Notes: generated from the letters alone by a model not told the origin. 64,000 nt of DNA from Psychrobacter piscatorii (GCF_904846415.1 NZ_CAJHAR010000001.1:124001-188000); one strand, 5' to 3'; numbered from the stretch's first letter, positions 27,392-37,810 are shown. Numbers and translations are program-made.

Positions 27392-29590
27392 TTATAATTG
27401 ATATAGCCGTATGATGTTAGGGAAGCCGAGTAATGAACGCAGCTCACGAATGCCTTGAGCCAAGTGATTGCGACTGCGTACGATGATATGGATGATAGTA
27501 TCACTATTACGCACGTCAACGGTCTCAACCCCCATATGCAGCTGGCGCAGATGATAAATCACTTCACTGATTTGCTCATCGCTAAGCGCAATAGACAGCT
27601 TTAAGTAAGCAGGAAAACGAATTTTGCCGCTATTTTTTATATCATGCTCGTCTGTTTCACCTTGTTTTACAGCGTTATCACTACGCCAACGCAGTTGAAT
27701 CACCTGATAGGGATTGTCTTTACGAATGTCGTCAAGCGAAAAGCATTTGTGTCGATGAACGACCAAGCCGTGCCGAGATAAATGCCCAACGATAGGGTCA
27801 CCATAGATTGGATGACAGCAGTTAGCAAAATCAAGCTCAACCCCAGAGGCATTGGCGATCAGCTGCTGTGGCTGTGTCATATCTTCGTTGTGTGCTTTGG
27901 CTTGCACGTCACTGACTTCATCGTTAAACAAACGAGTGACTACAAGCTGTGGCAGTAGTGTACCGGAGCTTATTTGTTCGAATAGGGCGTTTTTTTCAGT
28001 CACACCGCGCCATTCAGTCAGGTCTTTCCAATCATCCTCTGTTAGGTCATCGAGCGTTTTTTGATAGGTTTTAAGGGCACGATCTAACGCTTGACGACCA
28101 TGGTGCTGCTTGTCAGCGGTAGATAAGTCTTTGAACCAACGTAATATCTCTTCACGCGCTTTGTTGGTCACCACAAATCCTAACCATTCTGCTTTTGGTT
28201 CTGAGTGACTGTTTATCTCAATTTCAACGGACTGTCCGTTTTTTACCACGGTACCGAGTTTTGCTGCTTTATCATCGATATTGGCACCGACAGCGACGTT
28301 ACCAACCATAGGCCCGACTGCGTAAGCAAAGTCTAGTGCCGTTGCCCCTTGTGGTAGCTCATAGGCACGACCTTGCGGGCTATAACAAATAATCTTACTT
28401 GAATGCAAATAATCCATTAACTCATTAATAGTCGAGACCGCTGCCGAAAAGTTAGGACTATTTTCATTTAAGTTGTCTTCATCGACCAAGTCTTTCATGT
28501 TACGCAGTGACGCTTGGATAACTGATTGACTCACATCAGAAGCATGCTCTGCACCGATAACACCGAGCCTTGCAGCACTTTGCATTTGCTTGGTCAAGAT
28601 CGTCACTTTTACGACATCGTTGTCGCGCTCATAAATGAGCGTGAGTGATTGATTGCCACCTGGTAACGGCCTGCGAATATTATCCGCAATATGCGTATCA
28701 TCAATTTGATACTTTTTAATAAGGTAATACGCCAACTTGTCGCAAGCTTCGATATTATCGAGGACAATCTCAAATGCATAGTGTCGTAGCAGCGTGTTGA
28801 TTTCTCCGCGATTGCGGAAAAACTGGCGGTAAATGACCACGCGATTGTCTAATACTTTGACCAGTCCGTTGAGCCCCAAATTATTGAGCACGATACTCAG
28901 ATAACGATGAATGGCTTCTCTTTGGAAATTACGCCCAAGTCCATGCTGTAGCAGCTTGTCAGATATCTTGTTGTACATATCAGAATCAAGGTTACGATAA
29001 CACAGCACCTCAATATAATCGGCGATATCATTAAGACCCATCAAGCGTGCAAATGGTACATAAAAATCTAAGGTTTCTTGTGCTGTCGTACGTTGTTTTT
29101 CAGGGCGCACAGCATCAAGCGTAGACATATTATGCAGACGGTCAGCAAGCTTAATGATTAGTACACGTGGATCTGCGAGTGTGGCGGTCAAAATTTTGTG
29201 AAAGGTCGCCGCTTTGTTTTGCTGCTTATTGTGAGAGGAGGACTTTAGTTTTGTCACACCATCGACTAGCCTAGCCACTATCTTGCCATAGCGCTGCTCG
29301 AGCTGCTCGTCACTTACGTCGGTGTCTTCGACCGTGTCATGCAAAATCGCTGCAATAATCGTATCTCGATCTAAGCGAAAGCCAGCCAGTATCTCAGCCA
29401 CTGCGATAGGGTGAGTGATATAAGGTTCCCCTGATTTACGCTTGTCTTTAATGTGCGCAATATCACCGAACTCACAGGCATCAATAATGTCACGGCGCTC
29501 AGCAGCAGTGAGATAACCGACTGAACGCAGCAAGTTATATTGAGCGTCATCGACGAGATGATGACTGAGTTTGGGTAGGGTTTGACTCAT
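27392..29590 (-). CDS. spoT: SpoT, (p)ppGpp hydrolase with degenerate synthetase domain
   Basis: The 732-residue RelA/SpoT homologue has an intact HD hydrolase domain (ILHDTVEDT, then KLADRLHNMSTL), a TGS domain around LPQGATALDFAYAVG and a C-terminal ACT domain. The synthetase region (about residues 210-360) keeps only traces of the motif: the normal PKxNGYQSLHT reads LPGGNQSLTLIY, and the DxxAxR strand reads AFEIVLDN. This suggests a hydrolase-only enzyme, as described for SpoT of Acinetobacter baumannii. Synthesis would then need a separate RelA outside this window. Order gmk-rpoZ-spoT is the classic one. Confidence 0.93.
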   Translation of the reverse strand: MSQTLPKLSHHLVDDAQYNLLRSVGYLTAAERRDIIDACEFGDIAHIKDKRKSGEPYITHPIAVAEILAGFRLDRDTIIAAILHDTVEDTDVSDEQLEQRYGKIVARLVDGVTKLKSSSHNKQQNKAATFHKILTATLADPRVLIIKLADRLHNMSTLDAVRPEKQRTTAQETLDFYVPFARLMGLNDIADYIEVLCYRNLDSDMYNKISDKLLQHGLGRNFQREAIHRYLSIVLNNLGLNGLVKVLDNRVVIYRQFFRNRGEINTLLRHYAFEIVLDNIEACDKLAYYLIKKYQIDDTHIADNIRRPLPGGNQSLTLIYERDNDVVKVTILTKQMQSAARLGVIGAEHASDVSQSVIQASLRNMKDLVDEDNLNENSPNFSAAVSTINELMDYLHSSKIICYSPQGRAYELPQGATALDFAYAVGPMVGNVAVGANIDDKAAKLGTVVKNGQSVEIEINSHSEPKAEWLGFVVTNKAREEILRWFKDLSTADKQHHGRQALDRALKTYQKTLDDLTEDDWKDLTEWRGVTEKNALFEQISSGTLLPQLVVTRLFNDEVSDVQAKAHNEDMTQPQQLIANASGVELDFANCCHPIYGDPIVGHLSRHGLVVHRHKCFSLDDIRKDNPYQVIQLRWRSDNAVKQGETDEHDIKNSGKIRFPAYLKLSIALSDEQISEVIYHLRQLHMGVETVDVRNSDTIIHIIVRSRNHLAQGIRELRSLLGFPNIIRLYQL

Positions 29591-29945
29591 AAATGACGAT
29601 CCTATTTTCCATGACTGACTGACTTGATCATGGATCGAAGTAAGCAGTGAATGGTGACTGAATATTGACCAACCATACGAAATTTAAGTAGGGGTAGGCC
29701 ATTCTCTAATTAATCGCAAATCGCATTCAATGTCAACTGATAAGCGAGTAGGCGATGAAAAAATTTGACTCAGTGGGCTATTTTGATAGATAAATGGCTA
29801 TCAAAACAGCAAATACAATACAGTTACAACCAAAAAACCACAGCCTATGCTGTGGTCTTTGTTATCAATGAAGGTCATGTTGATCTTATAAAGCCATTAT
29901 CAGCTTCAAAGACTTAGTAAAAAAAACCTTATCAAAAATAGCTTT
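29591..29945. other. rpoZ-spoT intergenic region
   Basis: A 355-bp gap containing the rpoZ terminator (29831-29857). The rest must supply the spoT promoter; no ORF with a ribosome site is seen. Confidence 0.5.
29831..29857 (-). terminator. terminator after rpoZ
   Basis: ACCACAGC (29837-29844) pairs with GCTGTGGT (29849-29856) around a four-base loop. Read leftward, the stem ends in a six-T run, so it ends the gmk/rpoZ side and separates spoT. Confidence 0.85.
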
Positions 29946-30206
29946 TTAGAAGCTATGATCGCCTGACAATGCCAAATCAAGTGAGCTCGTTGCAAAGTTA
30001 TGCTCTGGTTGATTTAGAATGTCGCGGGTGATTTTGCCAGCGGCAATTTCACGTAACGCCAGTACTGTAGGCTTGTCGTTATCGACATCAACCAACGGCT
30101 CGGCAATACCTTTGGCCAATTGACGGGCGCGTTTGCTTGCGACCAAAATTAGCTCAAAGCGATTATCAACATTATCCAAACAATCTTCAATCGTCACTCG
30201 TGCCAT
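29946..30206 (-). CDS. rpoZ: RNA polymerase omega subunit RpoZ
   Basis: The omega subunit aids assembly of beta-prime and mediates one ppGpp site. The 86-residue product opens [23 protein letters not shown] in two recognisable pieces, followed by KRARQLAKG and [13 protein letters not shown], all standard. It lies between gmk and spoT. Confidence 0.96.
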   Translation of the reverse strand: MARVTIEDCLDNVDNRFELILVASKRARQLAKGIAEPLVDVDNDKPTVLALREIAAGKITRDILNQPEHNFATSSLDLALSGDHSF

Positions 30207-30380
30207 AAATAGCTACCTCGGTTGTTTTTATTAGCCACGGACCTTGCCCGCCACTCAATAAAAATAATATCAAATACATAAAGGGGGATAGCTAAATATT
30301 ATAGCATTTTTTGCCAAGTCGCGTAGTTGCTTTTTATATCTACTTATTAGATAAGCAACTGACGAACATTGTAGCCTAGT

Positions 30381-31007
30381 TTACTCTTCTACTTGCTTAT
30401 TTAGCAAGTTGCTAATCGTGCGATGATAACGTTGTTGCTGACGGCTAAGGGTTTGTCTATCCGCCACGATAATCGCTTTTAGCTCAGCTAAGGCTACGTC
30501 AAAATTATCATTGATCACCACATAGTCAGCATTTACGTATTGTGCCATTTCGGTGACCGCGCCAGCTAGACGGCGCTCTATCACTTCTACAGAATCCTGC
30601 GCACGGGTTGAGAGACGTTGGCGCAATGTAGCAATACTAGGTGGTAGAATGAAAATCATAATGGCATCGGCGAAGATATTTCTGATTTGCGTCGCCCCTT
30701 GCCAGTCAATCTCCAAAATAACGTCAATACCCGCCGCTAGCTGGGTACGTACGCTTTCCTCTGACGTACCATAATAGTTACCAAATACTTCTGCATGCTC
30801 TAAAAATAGACCCGCATTGATACCATTGGTAAAACTCTCGGTATCTGTAAAATGATAGTGCTGACCATCAATCTCGCCTGGGCGCGGGGTGCGAGTCGTA
30901 TGTGAGATACTAACCGTTAAGTCGTTGGTCGTAGCAAGTAACTGCTTAACCAGTGAGGTCTTGCCAGTACCTGAGGCGGCAGTAACAATGAATAATGAAC
31001 CTGTCAT
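30381..31007 (-). CDS. gmk: guanylate kinase Gmk
   Basis: Gmk converts GMP to GDP. The 208-residue protein shows the P-loop [10 protein letters not shown], the GMP-binding [19 protein letters not shown] (residues 34-52 region), [13 protein letters not shown] and [10 protein letters not shown]. All are usual for bacterial Gmk. It heads the gmk-rpoZ block, with 174 bp to rpoZ. Confidence 0.97.
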   Translation of the reverse strand: MTGSLFIVTAASGTGKTSLVKQLLATTNDLTVSISHTTRTPRPGEIDGQHYHFTDTESFTNGINAGLFLEHAEVFGNYYGTSEESVRTQLAAGIDVILEIDWQGATQIRNIFADAIMIFILPPSIATLRQRLSTRAQDSVEVIERRLAGAVTEMAQYVNADYVVINDNFDVALAELKAIIVADRQTLSRQQQRYHRTISNLLNKQVEE

Positions 31008-31360
31008 ACAATTTATCCTAATGGAGTATGTGCTAGTAAAATGTGTCTTAGTAACAGACTAAAAGACGATTCAGTCAGTGGTAGAGACTGGAAAAAAGAA
31101 AAAATGCCATCATGTATGGCGATAGAAATCATAATAGTTGCGTTATTATAAACTGCTTTTATGTGAGATAAAGCGGGTTTTGCAATATGTAGCTAGCATG
31201 TTGATGTTTGCACCTGACACATTGCAATGAGTGTGCTGCTATTTTTGAGGGCAATAAAATCAAATTATGCTAAAGTAGAGCATTGATTTTGCCCCAACTT
31301 TTGAATCAAAGCTTTTATACATAAGCTTTAGATATAAATTATCCGACGATAGGCCTTTTT
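31008..31360. other. divergent region gmk / ispH
   Basis: A 353-bp divergent gap that must contain both promoters. TGCTAAAGT at 31268-31276 fits an extended -10 element pointing at ispH; no well-spaced -35 accompanies it. No ORF is supported. Confidence 0.4.
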
Positions 31361-32317
31361 ATGCAAATTTATCTTGCCAATCCCCGTGGGTTTTGTGCTG
31401 GTGTGGACCGTGCGATTGCGATTGTTAATGAAGCACTAACACGTTTTGAGCCACCCATCTATGTCCGTCACGAAGTTGTACATAATAAATTTGTGGTGTC
31501 GGATTTGGCCAATCGGGGCGCGGTATTCGTCGAAGAACTTCACGAAGTACCGGACGGCTCCATCGTCATATTCTCCGCTCACGGCGTCTCTAAAGCGGTT
31601 GAAGATGAGGCTGAGCGACGTGATTTGACAGTGTTTGATGCAACATGCCCATTAGTGACTAAAGTACATATCGAAGTGGCAAAGTTTGCACAAGACGGTA
31701 TGGATGCGGTGTTGATAGGACATGCCGGACATCCTGAGGTCGAAGGTACAATGGGGCGCTTCAATCGCCGCCATGGTGGGCAGATTCATCTGGTCGAAGA
31801 TGAAGGCGATGTGGCCGCATTGACCGTGCAAGATGCCGAACGTCTGGCATTCGTGACCCAAACGACCCTGTCTATGGATGATACGGCTCGCGTGATTGAT
31901 GCACTGCGTGAAAAGTTCCCTAGTATTCAAGGCCCTCGCAAAGACGACATTTGTTATGCCACCCAAAACCGCCAAGATGCGGTCAAAGATTTGGCCAGTC
32001 GCTGCGAAGTCGTTTTAGTCGTCGGCTCGCCAAACTCGTCAAACTCTAATCGTCTGCGCGAGCTAGCAGAGCGTATGAATTGCCGTGCTTATTTAATCGA
32101 TAACGCTAGTGAGATGGATAAGCGTTGGTTGGATGGTGTGCAGAGTATCGGTGTGACTGCTGGAGCATCCGCGCCTGAAGTGTTGATCCAAGAAGTGTTG
32201 CAGCAGTTGCAGGACTGGGGTGGCGATCTACCTAGTGAGCTATCTGGTATTGAGGAAAACGTAACGTTCAGTCTGCCAAAAGCCTTACGGATTCCTGTCA
32301 CCCAAGTTGGTAAGTAA
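31361..32317 (+). CDS. ispH: 4-hydroxy-3-methylbut-2-enyl diphosphate reductase IspH
   Basis: IspH is the iron-sulfur enzyme of the last MEP pathway step, yielding IPP and DMAPP. The 318-residue protein has the three cluster cysteines in [21 protein letters not shown] and [10 protein letters not shown], plus the [12 protein letters not shown] phosphate site. A C-terminal GASAPE block completes the family pattern. It is a single-gene unit pointing into a small membrane-protein gene. Confidence 0.97.
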   Translation: MQIYLANPRGFCAGVDRAIAIVNEALTRFEPPIYVRHEVVHNKFVVSDLANRGAVFVEELHEVPDGSIVIFSAHGVSKAVEDEAERRDLTVFDATCPLVTKVHIEVAKFAQDGMDAVLIGHAGHPEVEGTMGRFNRRHGGQIHLVEDEGDVAALTVQDAERLAFVTQTTLSMDDTARVIDALREKFPSIQGPRKDDICYATQNRQDAVKDLASRCEVVLVVGSPNSSNSNRLRELAERMNCRAYLIDNASEMDKRWLDGVQSIGVTAGASAPEVLIQEVLQQLQDWGGDLPSELSGIEENVTFSLPKALRIPVTQVGK

Positions 32318-32370
32318 TTAGGACACGCCCTCGTATTTGTATGAATCGTCATTTATATGGATAAGCTCGC

Positions 32371-32619
32371 ATGAAAGAACCAAAAGCCAGATTTGTATTG
32401 GCAGAAGCCACGCTCGCTGAAGTGAACAAGCAACTGAAACTCAATATGCTCGTCATGGTAGCAGTGGTCTTTGTACTGTTTATGAATATGATGAAGTTTA
32501 TGGCAGAAAAAAGCGTTCTTTACGCTGTACTCGCAGTCATAATGATTTGCTTACTGTTCTTCATACAAAAAGCTCGCGGTATTCTTATGCTAAGAAAACA
32601 AGAGCTTACCCATAAATAG
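32371..32619 (+). CDS. small membrane protein, unknown
   Basis: An 82-residue product with two membrane segments at about residues 24-42 and 46-63, joined by a very short turn, and basic ends. It lies 53 bases after ispH and 54 before the thioesterase gene, on the same strand, so the three may be one transcript. I do not recognise the family. Confidence 0.55.
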   Translation: MKEPKARFVLAEATLAEVNKQLKLNMLVMVAVVFVLFMNMMKFMAEKSVLYAVLAVIMICLLFFIQKARGILMLRKQELTHK

Positions 32620-32673
32620 AAAGTACAAACATAAATAAAAAATACAGGTGAAAGTGCCAAATATAGGATAGTT

Positions 32674-33489
32674 ATGACTGCTTATTACAAATTTATTAAA
32701 CGCGAACAGCCAGAGGACGGCGTCAGTGTGGCGCATTACCAGCCAACCAAGCATGCACAAGGCGCTTGGAATGAGCACGAGCAGCATATGGCACCAGCTA
32801 CAGGTCTTCTGACAGCTGAGATTAATAACTTTGCGCCGCAAGCCAATACCCGTATAGCTCGTGTCAGTCTTGATATTTTGGGCCTGATACCGCTCGATGA
32901 CTTTACCATCACTACTCGCTGTATCCGACCAGGTAAGACTATTGAATTGATTGAAGCAGTTATGAGTAGCCGAGGCCGTGATGCCATCATTGCAAGAGCA
33001 TGGCGACTGATTACGCAAGATACCAGCGAGATTGCCGGACTTGAAGATCAACCAGCAAAATACAAACCTGAAGAGTTGCCCGTTTGGGAAGACATGAAAG
33101 GCTGGCCGGGCGGCTTTATCGAGAGCGTACGTTTGGTGGCGACAGAGGATCGTCGTCCCGGACGCGGCATGGTATGGATTACCAATGATTTTGATATGGT
33201 GGAAGGCGAGCTGACTGATGACTTGGTGCATCTATTAGGTATGGTCGATACTGCCAATGGTGTTGTACCAAGATTGGGTCTTGGGTTGTCTAAGTTAGAA
33301 TGGATGTTCCCCAATACGGATTTGCAAATCCATATGCATCGCTTCCCAAAAGGTCGCTGGCTCGGTATCGAAGCCGTACAACAATATGGCGATGATGGTA
33401 TTGGGTTGACCAGTGCAGTATTGCACGATGTATACGGGCCGTTCGGTCGTAGTGAACAAATTCTCACCATTCGCCCGATGCCACGTTAA
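32674..33489 (+). CDS. thioesterase family protein (double hot-dog)
   Basis: The 271-residue protein fits the acyl-CoA thioesterase-like family with two tandem hot-dog folds. The first half has GLLTAEINNFAPQANTRIARVS and IELIEAVMSSRGRD; the second half carries a GMVDTANGVVPRLG block, a probable active-site Asp region, and ends LHDVYGPFGRSEQIL. It probably hydrolyses acyl-CoA esters; the substrate cannot be read. It lacks membrane segments. Confidence 0.75.
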   Translation: MTAYYKFIKREQPEDGVSVAHYQPTKHAQGAWNEHEQHMAPATGLLTAEINNFAPQANTRIARVSLDILGLIPLDDFTITTRCIRPGKTIELIEAVMSSRGRDAIIARAWRLITQDTSEIAGLEDQPAKYKPEELPVWEDMKGWPGGFIESVRLVATEDRRPGRGMVWITNDFDMVEGELTDDLVHLLGMVDTANGVVPRLGLGLSKLEWMFPNTDLQIHMHRFPKGRWLGIEAVQQYGDDGIGLTSAVLHDVYGPFGRSEQILTIRPMPR

Positions 33490-33638
33490 AAAAGAAAGAA
33501 TCAACTATCTAGTGATTTTGGAAAACGAAACGATATCTTATAATCAATTAATTATACAAATATTGGAGAAATGGTTTTAATAGTAACTAATAAGAAGATA
33601 TTACCAACCAGACGATATCAATCGACATAGAGGTTACT

Positions 33639-33713
33639 ATGAAAGCACATACTCAATTTTCAAAAAAATTAACAACTATTTGGGAGTTATTGATAGAGAT
33701 TTATTCAGAATAG
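33639..33713 (+). CDS. possible 24-aa microprotein
   Basis: ATG 33639 has GAGG five bases upstream and opens a 24-codon frame ending TAG 33711-33713. The product is basic at the front, with a Trp-Glu-Leu-Leu helix at the end. A terminator 43 bases after the stop makes a short transcript plausible. Length gives no statistical support. Confidence 0.25.
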   Translation: MKAHTQFSKKLTTIWELLIEIYSE

Positions 33714-33755
33714 CGGTTAGCTTTCGTTCTTACGCTAAAAAATGATCGATACCAG

Positions 33756-33789
33756 AACACCACCTTGATAAACAAGCGCGGTGTTTTTT
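33756..33789 (+). terminator. terminator upstream of htpG
   Basis: AACACC (33756-33761) pairs with GGTGTT (33780-33785), with inner pairs CTTG/CAAG round a five-base loop, followed by a T-run. It insulates htpG from upstream transcription. Confidence 0.7.
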
Positions 33790-33808
33790 ATTGAATAGGG
33801 CTTTTGAG

Positions 33809-33835
33809 CTTGAATTTTTTCTCAATGCCCCTATT
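33809..33835 (+). promoter_or_regulatory. sigma-32 (RpoH) type promoter of htpG
   Basis: CTTGAA at 33809-33814 and CCCCTATT at 33828-33835 are 13 bases apart. This closely matches the RpoH consensus CTTGAAA and CCCCATNT. Start of transcription would be near 33842, giving a leader of about 110 nt to htpG. Confidence 0.85.
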
Positions 33836-33951
33836 AGTATAGACAGTTTAACGGTATCACATACGGCAGGTTCTCTAACATTATGTGAGCATCTTTAGTG
33901 AGTATATCGTTATCTGATAATAGGTCTTTCATAGAATTTAAAGGAGTTTTT

Positions 33952-35913
33952 ATGAGTGAAGCAACTCAAGCTGAAGGTCTGAATCCAGAATTAAAAAAAC
34001 ATACGTTTGAAGCGGAAGTGGCGCAGTTGCTGCATTTGGTCACGCATTCACTATATTCTAATGCGGATATTTTTGTCCGTGAGCTCGTCTCTAACGCGTC
34101 GGATGCTTGCGATAAGTTGCGCTTTGAAGCTACCAATGATGACAGCCTTTATGAAGATGATGGCGAATTAAAAATCCGCATTGCTGTCGATGAGGAAGCT
34201 AAAACCATTACCTTTACCGACAACGGTATTGGTATGAATGAAGCCGATGCCATCGAAAACTTGGGTACGATTGCTAAGTCAGGCACCAAAGCATTTTTGG
34301 ATAAATTGTCTGAATCACAAAAACAAGACGGTCAACTGATTGGCCAGTTCGGTGTTGGTTTCTACTCTGGTTTTATCGTCGCTGATACCATCAGTGTTGA
34401 ATCGCGCAAAGCGGGTGAGCCTGCTGATAAAGGCGTGCGCTGGGTATCAGATGGTACTGGTAGCTTTACTGTTGAGCCTATTACCAAAGACACACGCGGT
34501 ACGGCGATTACTTTGCACCTAAAAGAAGAATATAGCGAGGGCGAAGATAACTACCTAGATCGCAGCAAAATCAAGCGCTTGGTTAATAAATACTCTGACC
34601 ATATCAGCTTGCCCATTCAGATGCGTAAAGAGATCTGGCAAGAAGACGTAAAAGAAGACGAAAACGATGACACGCCTGCTGGTGGCGAAATGGTACTCAC
34701 TGATGAGTGGGAAACCATCAACAAAGCCAGTGCACTATGGACTCGCTCTAGCTCTGAAATTGAAGATGATGAGTATGTCGATTTTTATAAGAATATCTCT
34801 TATGACATGGATGGGCCGCTTACTTGGACGCATAACCGTGTCGAGGGCCGTGTACAGTACACGCAGCTACTATACATCCCTAAAAAAGCACCAATGGATC
34901 TATACACTCGCGAGCAGCAGCATGGTCTAAAGCTGTATGTGAAGCGCGTCTTTATCATGGATGAAGCTGAGCAGCTGCTACCGATGTATTTGCGTTTTGT
35001 GAAAGGGGTCATCGATTCAGCAGACTTGCCATTGAACGTGAGCCGTGAGCTACTACAAGAGTCACGTGATGTAAAATCTATTCGTGATGGTAACGCTCGC
35101 CGTATCTTGACTTTGCTGGCCAGCCTTGCCAATAGCGAAGACAGTGATAAGCAAGAGAAATTTGCGCAGTTCTATGCAGAGTTCGGCGATGTCATCAAAG
35201 AGGGTCTAGGTGAGGACGCCGGTAATAAAGAACGTATTGCTAAGCTATTGCGTTATGCTACCAGTACCCAAGATGGCCTTGAGACCAGCTTTGAAGATTA
35301 TAAAGGCCGAATGAAAGATGGCCAAAAAGCGATCTACTACCTCACCGCTGATAATCTAGCTGCAGCAAAAAACAGCCCGCAACTTGAGCTGTTTAAGAAA
35401 AAAGGCATCGAAGTTATTTTGATGACCAGCCGTGTTGATGAATGGGCAATGAATTTCTTAACCTCATTTGATGACACACCGCTACAAAATATCGCAAAAG
35501 GCGCGGTAGATTTGGGCGACTTGCAAGACGAAGCAGAAAAAGCCGAAGCAGAGAAGGCCGAAGAAACTTTAAAGCCTATCGTTGATAAGCTTAAAACTGC
35601 GTTAGGTGAGCGTGCTAAAGATGTCAAAGTCTCAACGCGTTTGGTTGATAGCCCTGCTTGCTTAGTCGTTGGTGAAGGCGAGCTATCACCGCAAATGATT
35701 CAGATGCTACAGCAAATGGGTCAAGATGTGCCAGCAAGTAAGCCCACGCTAGAGGTCAATCCTGATCATCCATTAATTAAGAAGCTTGAGAGCAGCGAGC
35801 AGTTTGATGATTTGGCGCAAGTCATTTTTGATCAAGCATTGTTAGCCGATGGCGGTCAGTTAGAAGATCCAGCCGCTTATCTAAAGCGCGTTAATGAGCT
35901 ATTGATGAGATAA
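33952..35913 (+). CDS. htpG: molecular chaperone HtpG (Hsp90)
   Basis: HtpG is the bacterial Hsp90, an ATP-driven dimeric chaperone in the cytosol. The start at ATG 33952 (653 aa) has AAGGAG six bases upstream; the longer frame from 33898 adds 18 residues. The N-terminal GHKL domain shows [19 protein letters not shown] and the [11 protein letters not shown] lid; the middle domain has [11 protein letters not shown] and the C-terminal dimer domain is complete. A heat-shock promoter precedes it and a strong terminator follows. Confidence 0.98.
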   Translation: MSEATQAEGLNPELKKHTFEAEVAQLLHLVTHSLYSNADIFVRELVSNASDACDKLRFEATNDDSLYEDDGELKIRIAVDEEAKTITFTDNGIGMNEADAIENLGTIAKSGTKAFLDKLSESQKQDGQLIGQFGVGFYSGFIVADTISVESRKAGEPADKGVRWVSDGTGSFTVEPITKDTRGTAITLHLKEEYSEGEDNYLDRSKIKRLVNKYSDHISLPIQMRKEIWQEDVKEDENDDTPAGGEMVLTDEWETINKASALWTRSSSEIEDDEYVDFYKNISYDMDGPLTWTHNRVEGRVQYTQLLYIPKKAPMDLYTREQQHGLKLYVKRVFIMDEAEQLLPMYLRFVKGVIDSADLPLNVSRELLQESRDVKSIRDGNARRILTLLASLANSEDSDKQEKFAQFYAEFGDVIKEGLGEDAGNKERIAKLLRYATSTQDGLETSFEDYKGRMKDGQKAIYYLTADNLAAAKNSPQLELFKKKGIEVILMTSRVDEWAMNFLTSFDDTPLQNIAKGAVDLGDLQDEAEKAEAEKAEETLKPIVDKLKTALGERAKDVKVSTRLVDSPACLVVGEGELSPQMIQMLQQMGQDVPASKPTLEVNPDHPLIKKLESSEQFDDLAQVIFDQALLADGGQLEDPAAYLKRVNELLMR

Positions 35914-35930
35914 TGTCTGGTAATTGATGT

Positions 35931-35966
35931 AAAAGGAGGTCTTGTCTGCAAGGCCTCCTTTTTTAT
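35931..35966 (+). terminator. terminator after htpG
   Basis: AAAAGGAGG (35931-35939) pairs with CCTCCTTTT (35954-35962), extended by CTTG/CAAG inside and a four-base loop; a T-run follows. Confidence 0.92.
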
Positions 35967-36230
35967 TGAGGTTTATGGTCATATTTGAATGAATTTTACA
36001 AATCATCCTTATCCTCTTGACCGACAATCCGTTACAATCGCGATAGATTAGCGAGCTAAACTATTAGGCAGTGCTAGTCATCTTCGATAAACATTCCATC
36101 GTGAATTCAATATAAATAGATGTCTACAGCCGTGAAAAAATCGTAAGTCGATTACATCAAACGGCGACGACATCATGATAGTTATCATTGGGTCATTTTA
36201 TTTTTCTCGACTGGCTAGAGGTCTAAGTCT
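35967..36230. other. htpG to C13 peptidase gap
   Basis: Together with the terminator this makes 317 bp without a gene. I see no ORF with a ribosome site and no clear hairpin; the C13 peptidase promoter should be here. Confidence 0.4.
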
Positions 36231-37712
36231 TTGTCACTTACGTCGTTAAAAACCGTATCGCTCCAGCGTTTTTCGCTTAATTTCGCTGCCAACATTATCG
36301 CAACTTTGTGGATGTTGGTGGGTTCAACTCGGGCGTTTTCTTGGGTAAAGCCCACTTTTATACAGTTTGCTGTATTTGCCTTATTGGCACTTGGTAGTAA
36401 CGTCCTATTTTCGTGGTTAGCGGCTGAAAGTAGCAGCACGTTCAATGAGCAAGGCTTGGTCAGTTATTTGATCTGGCCGATGATTATTTTATTAAGTGGT
36501 ATTATCTTGGCACGGCGAGCGAGCAATCAGACACTGGTTTTTGTGCCTGTTGTTCTTTGGTTGGTTGCTGATACCTTATCTGCATTATTGCAGAGTTTGG
36601 TACAGTTTTTTGGTAGCTATGGCTGGTTACCTGAGTGGAGTTACTCGTTTTTACCCATACTATTTTTGGTATTGTTTTTATGGCAGACGCTTGCTTTGCT
36701 ATGGATTTTTTCTCGTCGCCTGCGCATACCATGGTGGGAGCGAATTATTATCCTAGTTGGTGCTGTGGCATTGTTGACGATCTGGCAGCGCAATGTCGCT
36801 GATCAGCCTATATTTAAGCAAATTCCAGTAGAGCCTGTGTTGGAAGAGGCGGCACTATATGAGCAGCCCCGTTTATTACAGCAAGCATTAAATAGTATAG
36901 ACCCAAGTATCGATGGCAAAACCGACTGGTACTTTATGGGTGTGGCAGGGTTCTCTGGTCAAAACGTCTTTCGTTCTGAGATCAATAAAGTACGTGAGCT
37001 GTTTGATGTACGCTTTGGGACCAGCGGGCACTCGTTGTCTTTAATTAACAATACGTATAGCTGGATGGACGAGCCAATTGCGACCAAAACCAGCATTTTA
37101 CGCGGCTTAAAGAAAATCGGTCAGCAGATGAATGCTGACGAAGATGTGTTGTTTTTGACGTTGTCTTCACATGGTAACGAGGATATCGTTCAGTTAGCGA
37201 ATCCGCCAATCGCGATGGACAATCTAGATGCTGCATGGCTTCGTGAAGCGCTGGATGCTTCGGGTATTCGCTGGCGCGTGATCGTAGTGTCTGCTTGTTA
37301 TTCGGGATCATTCATCGATGAACTGGCGTCTCCGACCACAGTGGTGATAACGGCATCAGCCGCTGACAAAGCATCGTTTGGCTGTACCAATACGGCTGAG
37401 ATGACGTATTTTGGTCAAGCATTTTTTGCTGAAAGTTTGCGAGGAAATACCAGTTTTGAGTCCGCTTTCAAGGATGCTCGTATACGTGTCAATGAGCGTG
37501 AGAGCGCAATGGGATTTGAGCCATCAGAGCCGCAGATGGTAATCGGCAGTTTAATGGAAACCGCCTTACCTGCGTTTGAGCAAGTGCTGTTTGATAAAGC
37601 GCGTCCTTCAGTTGCAAGTATTACGAATAATGCTGCTTCTACGACCGTTAATGTTTTACCTGAAACTAATACTAATCTATCGGTAGGCGAAGTAGATACA
37701 GCTGCCGAATAA
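36231..37712 (+). CDS. membrane-anchored C13 (legumain-like) peptidase
   Basis: The N-terminal 195 residues hold five or six membrane segments. The C-terminal half is a clan CD cysteine peptidase of family C13: the catalytic histidine is H314 in LSSHGNED and the cysteine is C356 in VVSACYSGSF, with TASAADKASFG downstream shaping the specificity pocket. Eukaryotic relatives include legumain and GPI8; bacterial forms are poorly studied. The start is TTG 36231 with GAGG about ten bases upstream. Membrane anchoring with a C-terminal protease domain suggests envelope protein processing, but the substrate is unknown. Confidence 0.82.
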   Translation: MSLTSLKTVSLQRFSLNFAANIIATLWMLVGSTRAFSWVKPTFIQFAVFALLALGSNVLFSWLAAESSSTFNEQGLVSYLIWPMIILLSGIILARRASNQTLVFVPVVLWLVADTLSALLQSLVQFFGSYGWLPEWSYSFLPILFLVLFLWQTLALLWIFSRRLRIPWWERIIILVGAVALLTIWQRNVADQPIFKQIPVEPVLEEAALYEQPRLLQQALNSIDPSIDGKTDWYFMGVAGFSGQNVFRSEINKVRELFDVRFGTSGHSLSLINNTYSWMDEPIATKTSILRGLKKIGQQMNADEDVLFLTLSSHGNEDIVQLANPPIAMDNLDAAWLREALDASGIRWRVIVVSACYSGSFIDELASPTTVVITASAADKASFGCTNTAEMTYFGQAFFAESLRGNTSFESAFKDARIRVNERESAMGFEPSEPQMVIGSLMETALPAFEQVLFDKARPSVASITNNAASTTVNVLPETNTNLSVGEVDTAAE

Positions 37713-37810
37713 ATATGAGAAATGATCTAGTAACTGACAAATGCTAGTATCAAATAACGAGCACTTATTAAACGCTATCGTTGGTTTTTTGAATAAAAAG
37801 GATATCACTC

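Larger units (their letters stand above)
33490..33951. other. intergenic region before htpG
   Basis: This 462-bp gap holds a possible 24-codon ORF (33639-33713), a terminator (33756-33789), then the htpG heat-shock promoter (33809-33835) and leader. Confidence 0.6.

Noticed and set aside
32316-32334. GGACACGCCCT after the ispH stop, like the end of the 57-kb MITE
   Set aside because: Only about ten bases match contiguously, with no second inverted end nearby and no TA-flanked body. Likely chance.
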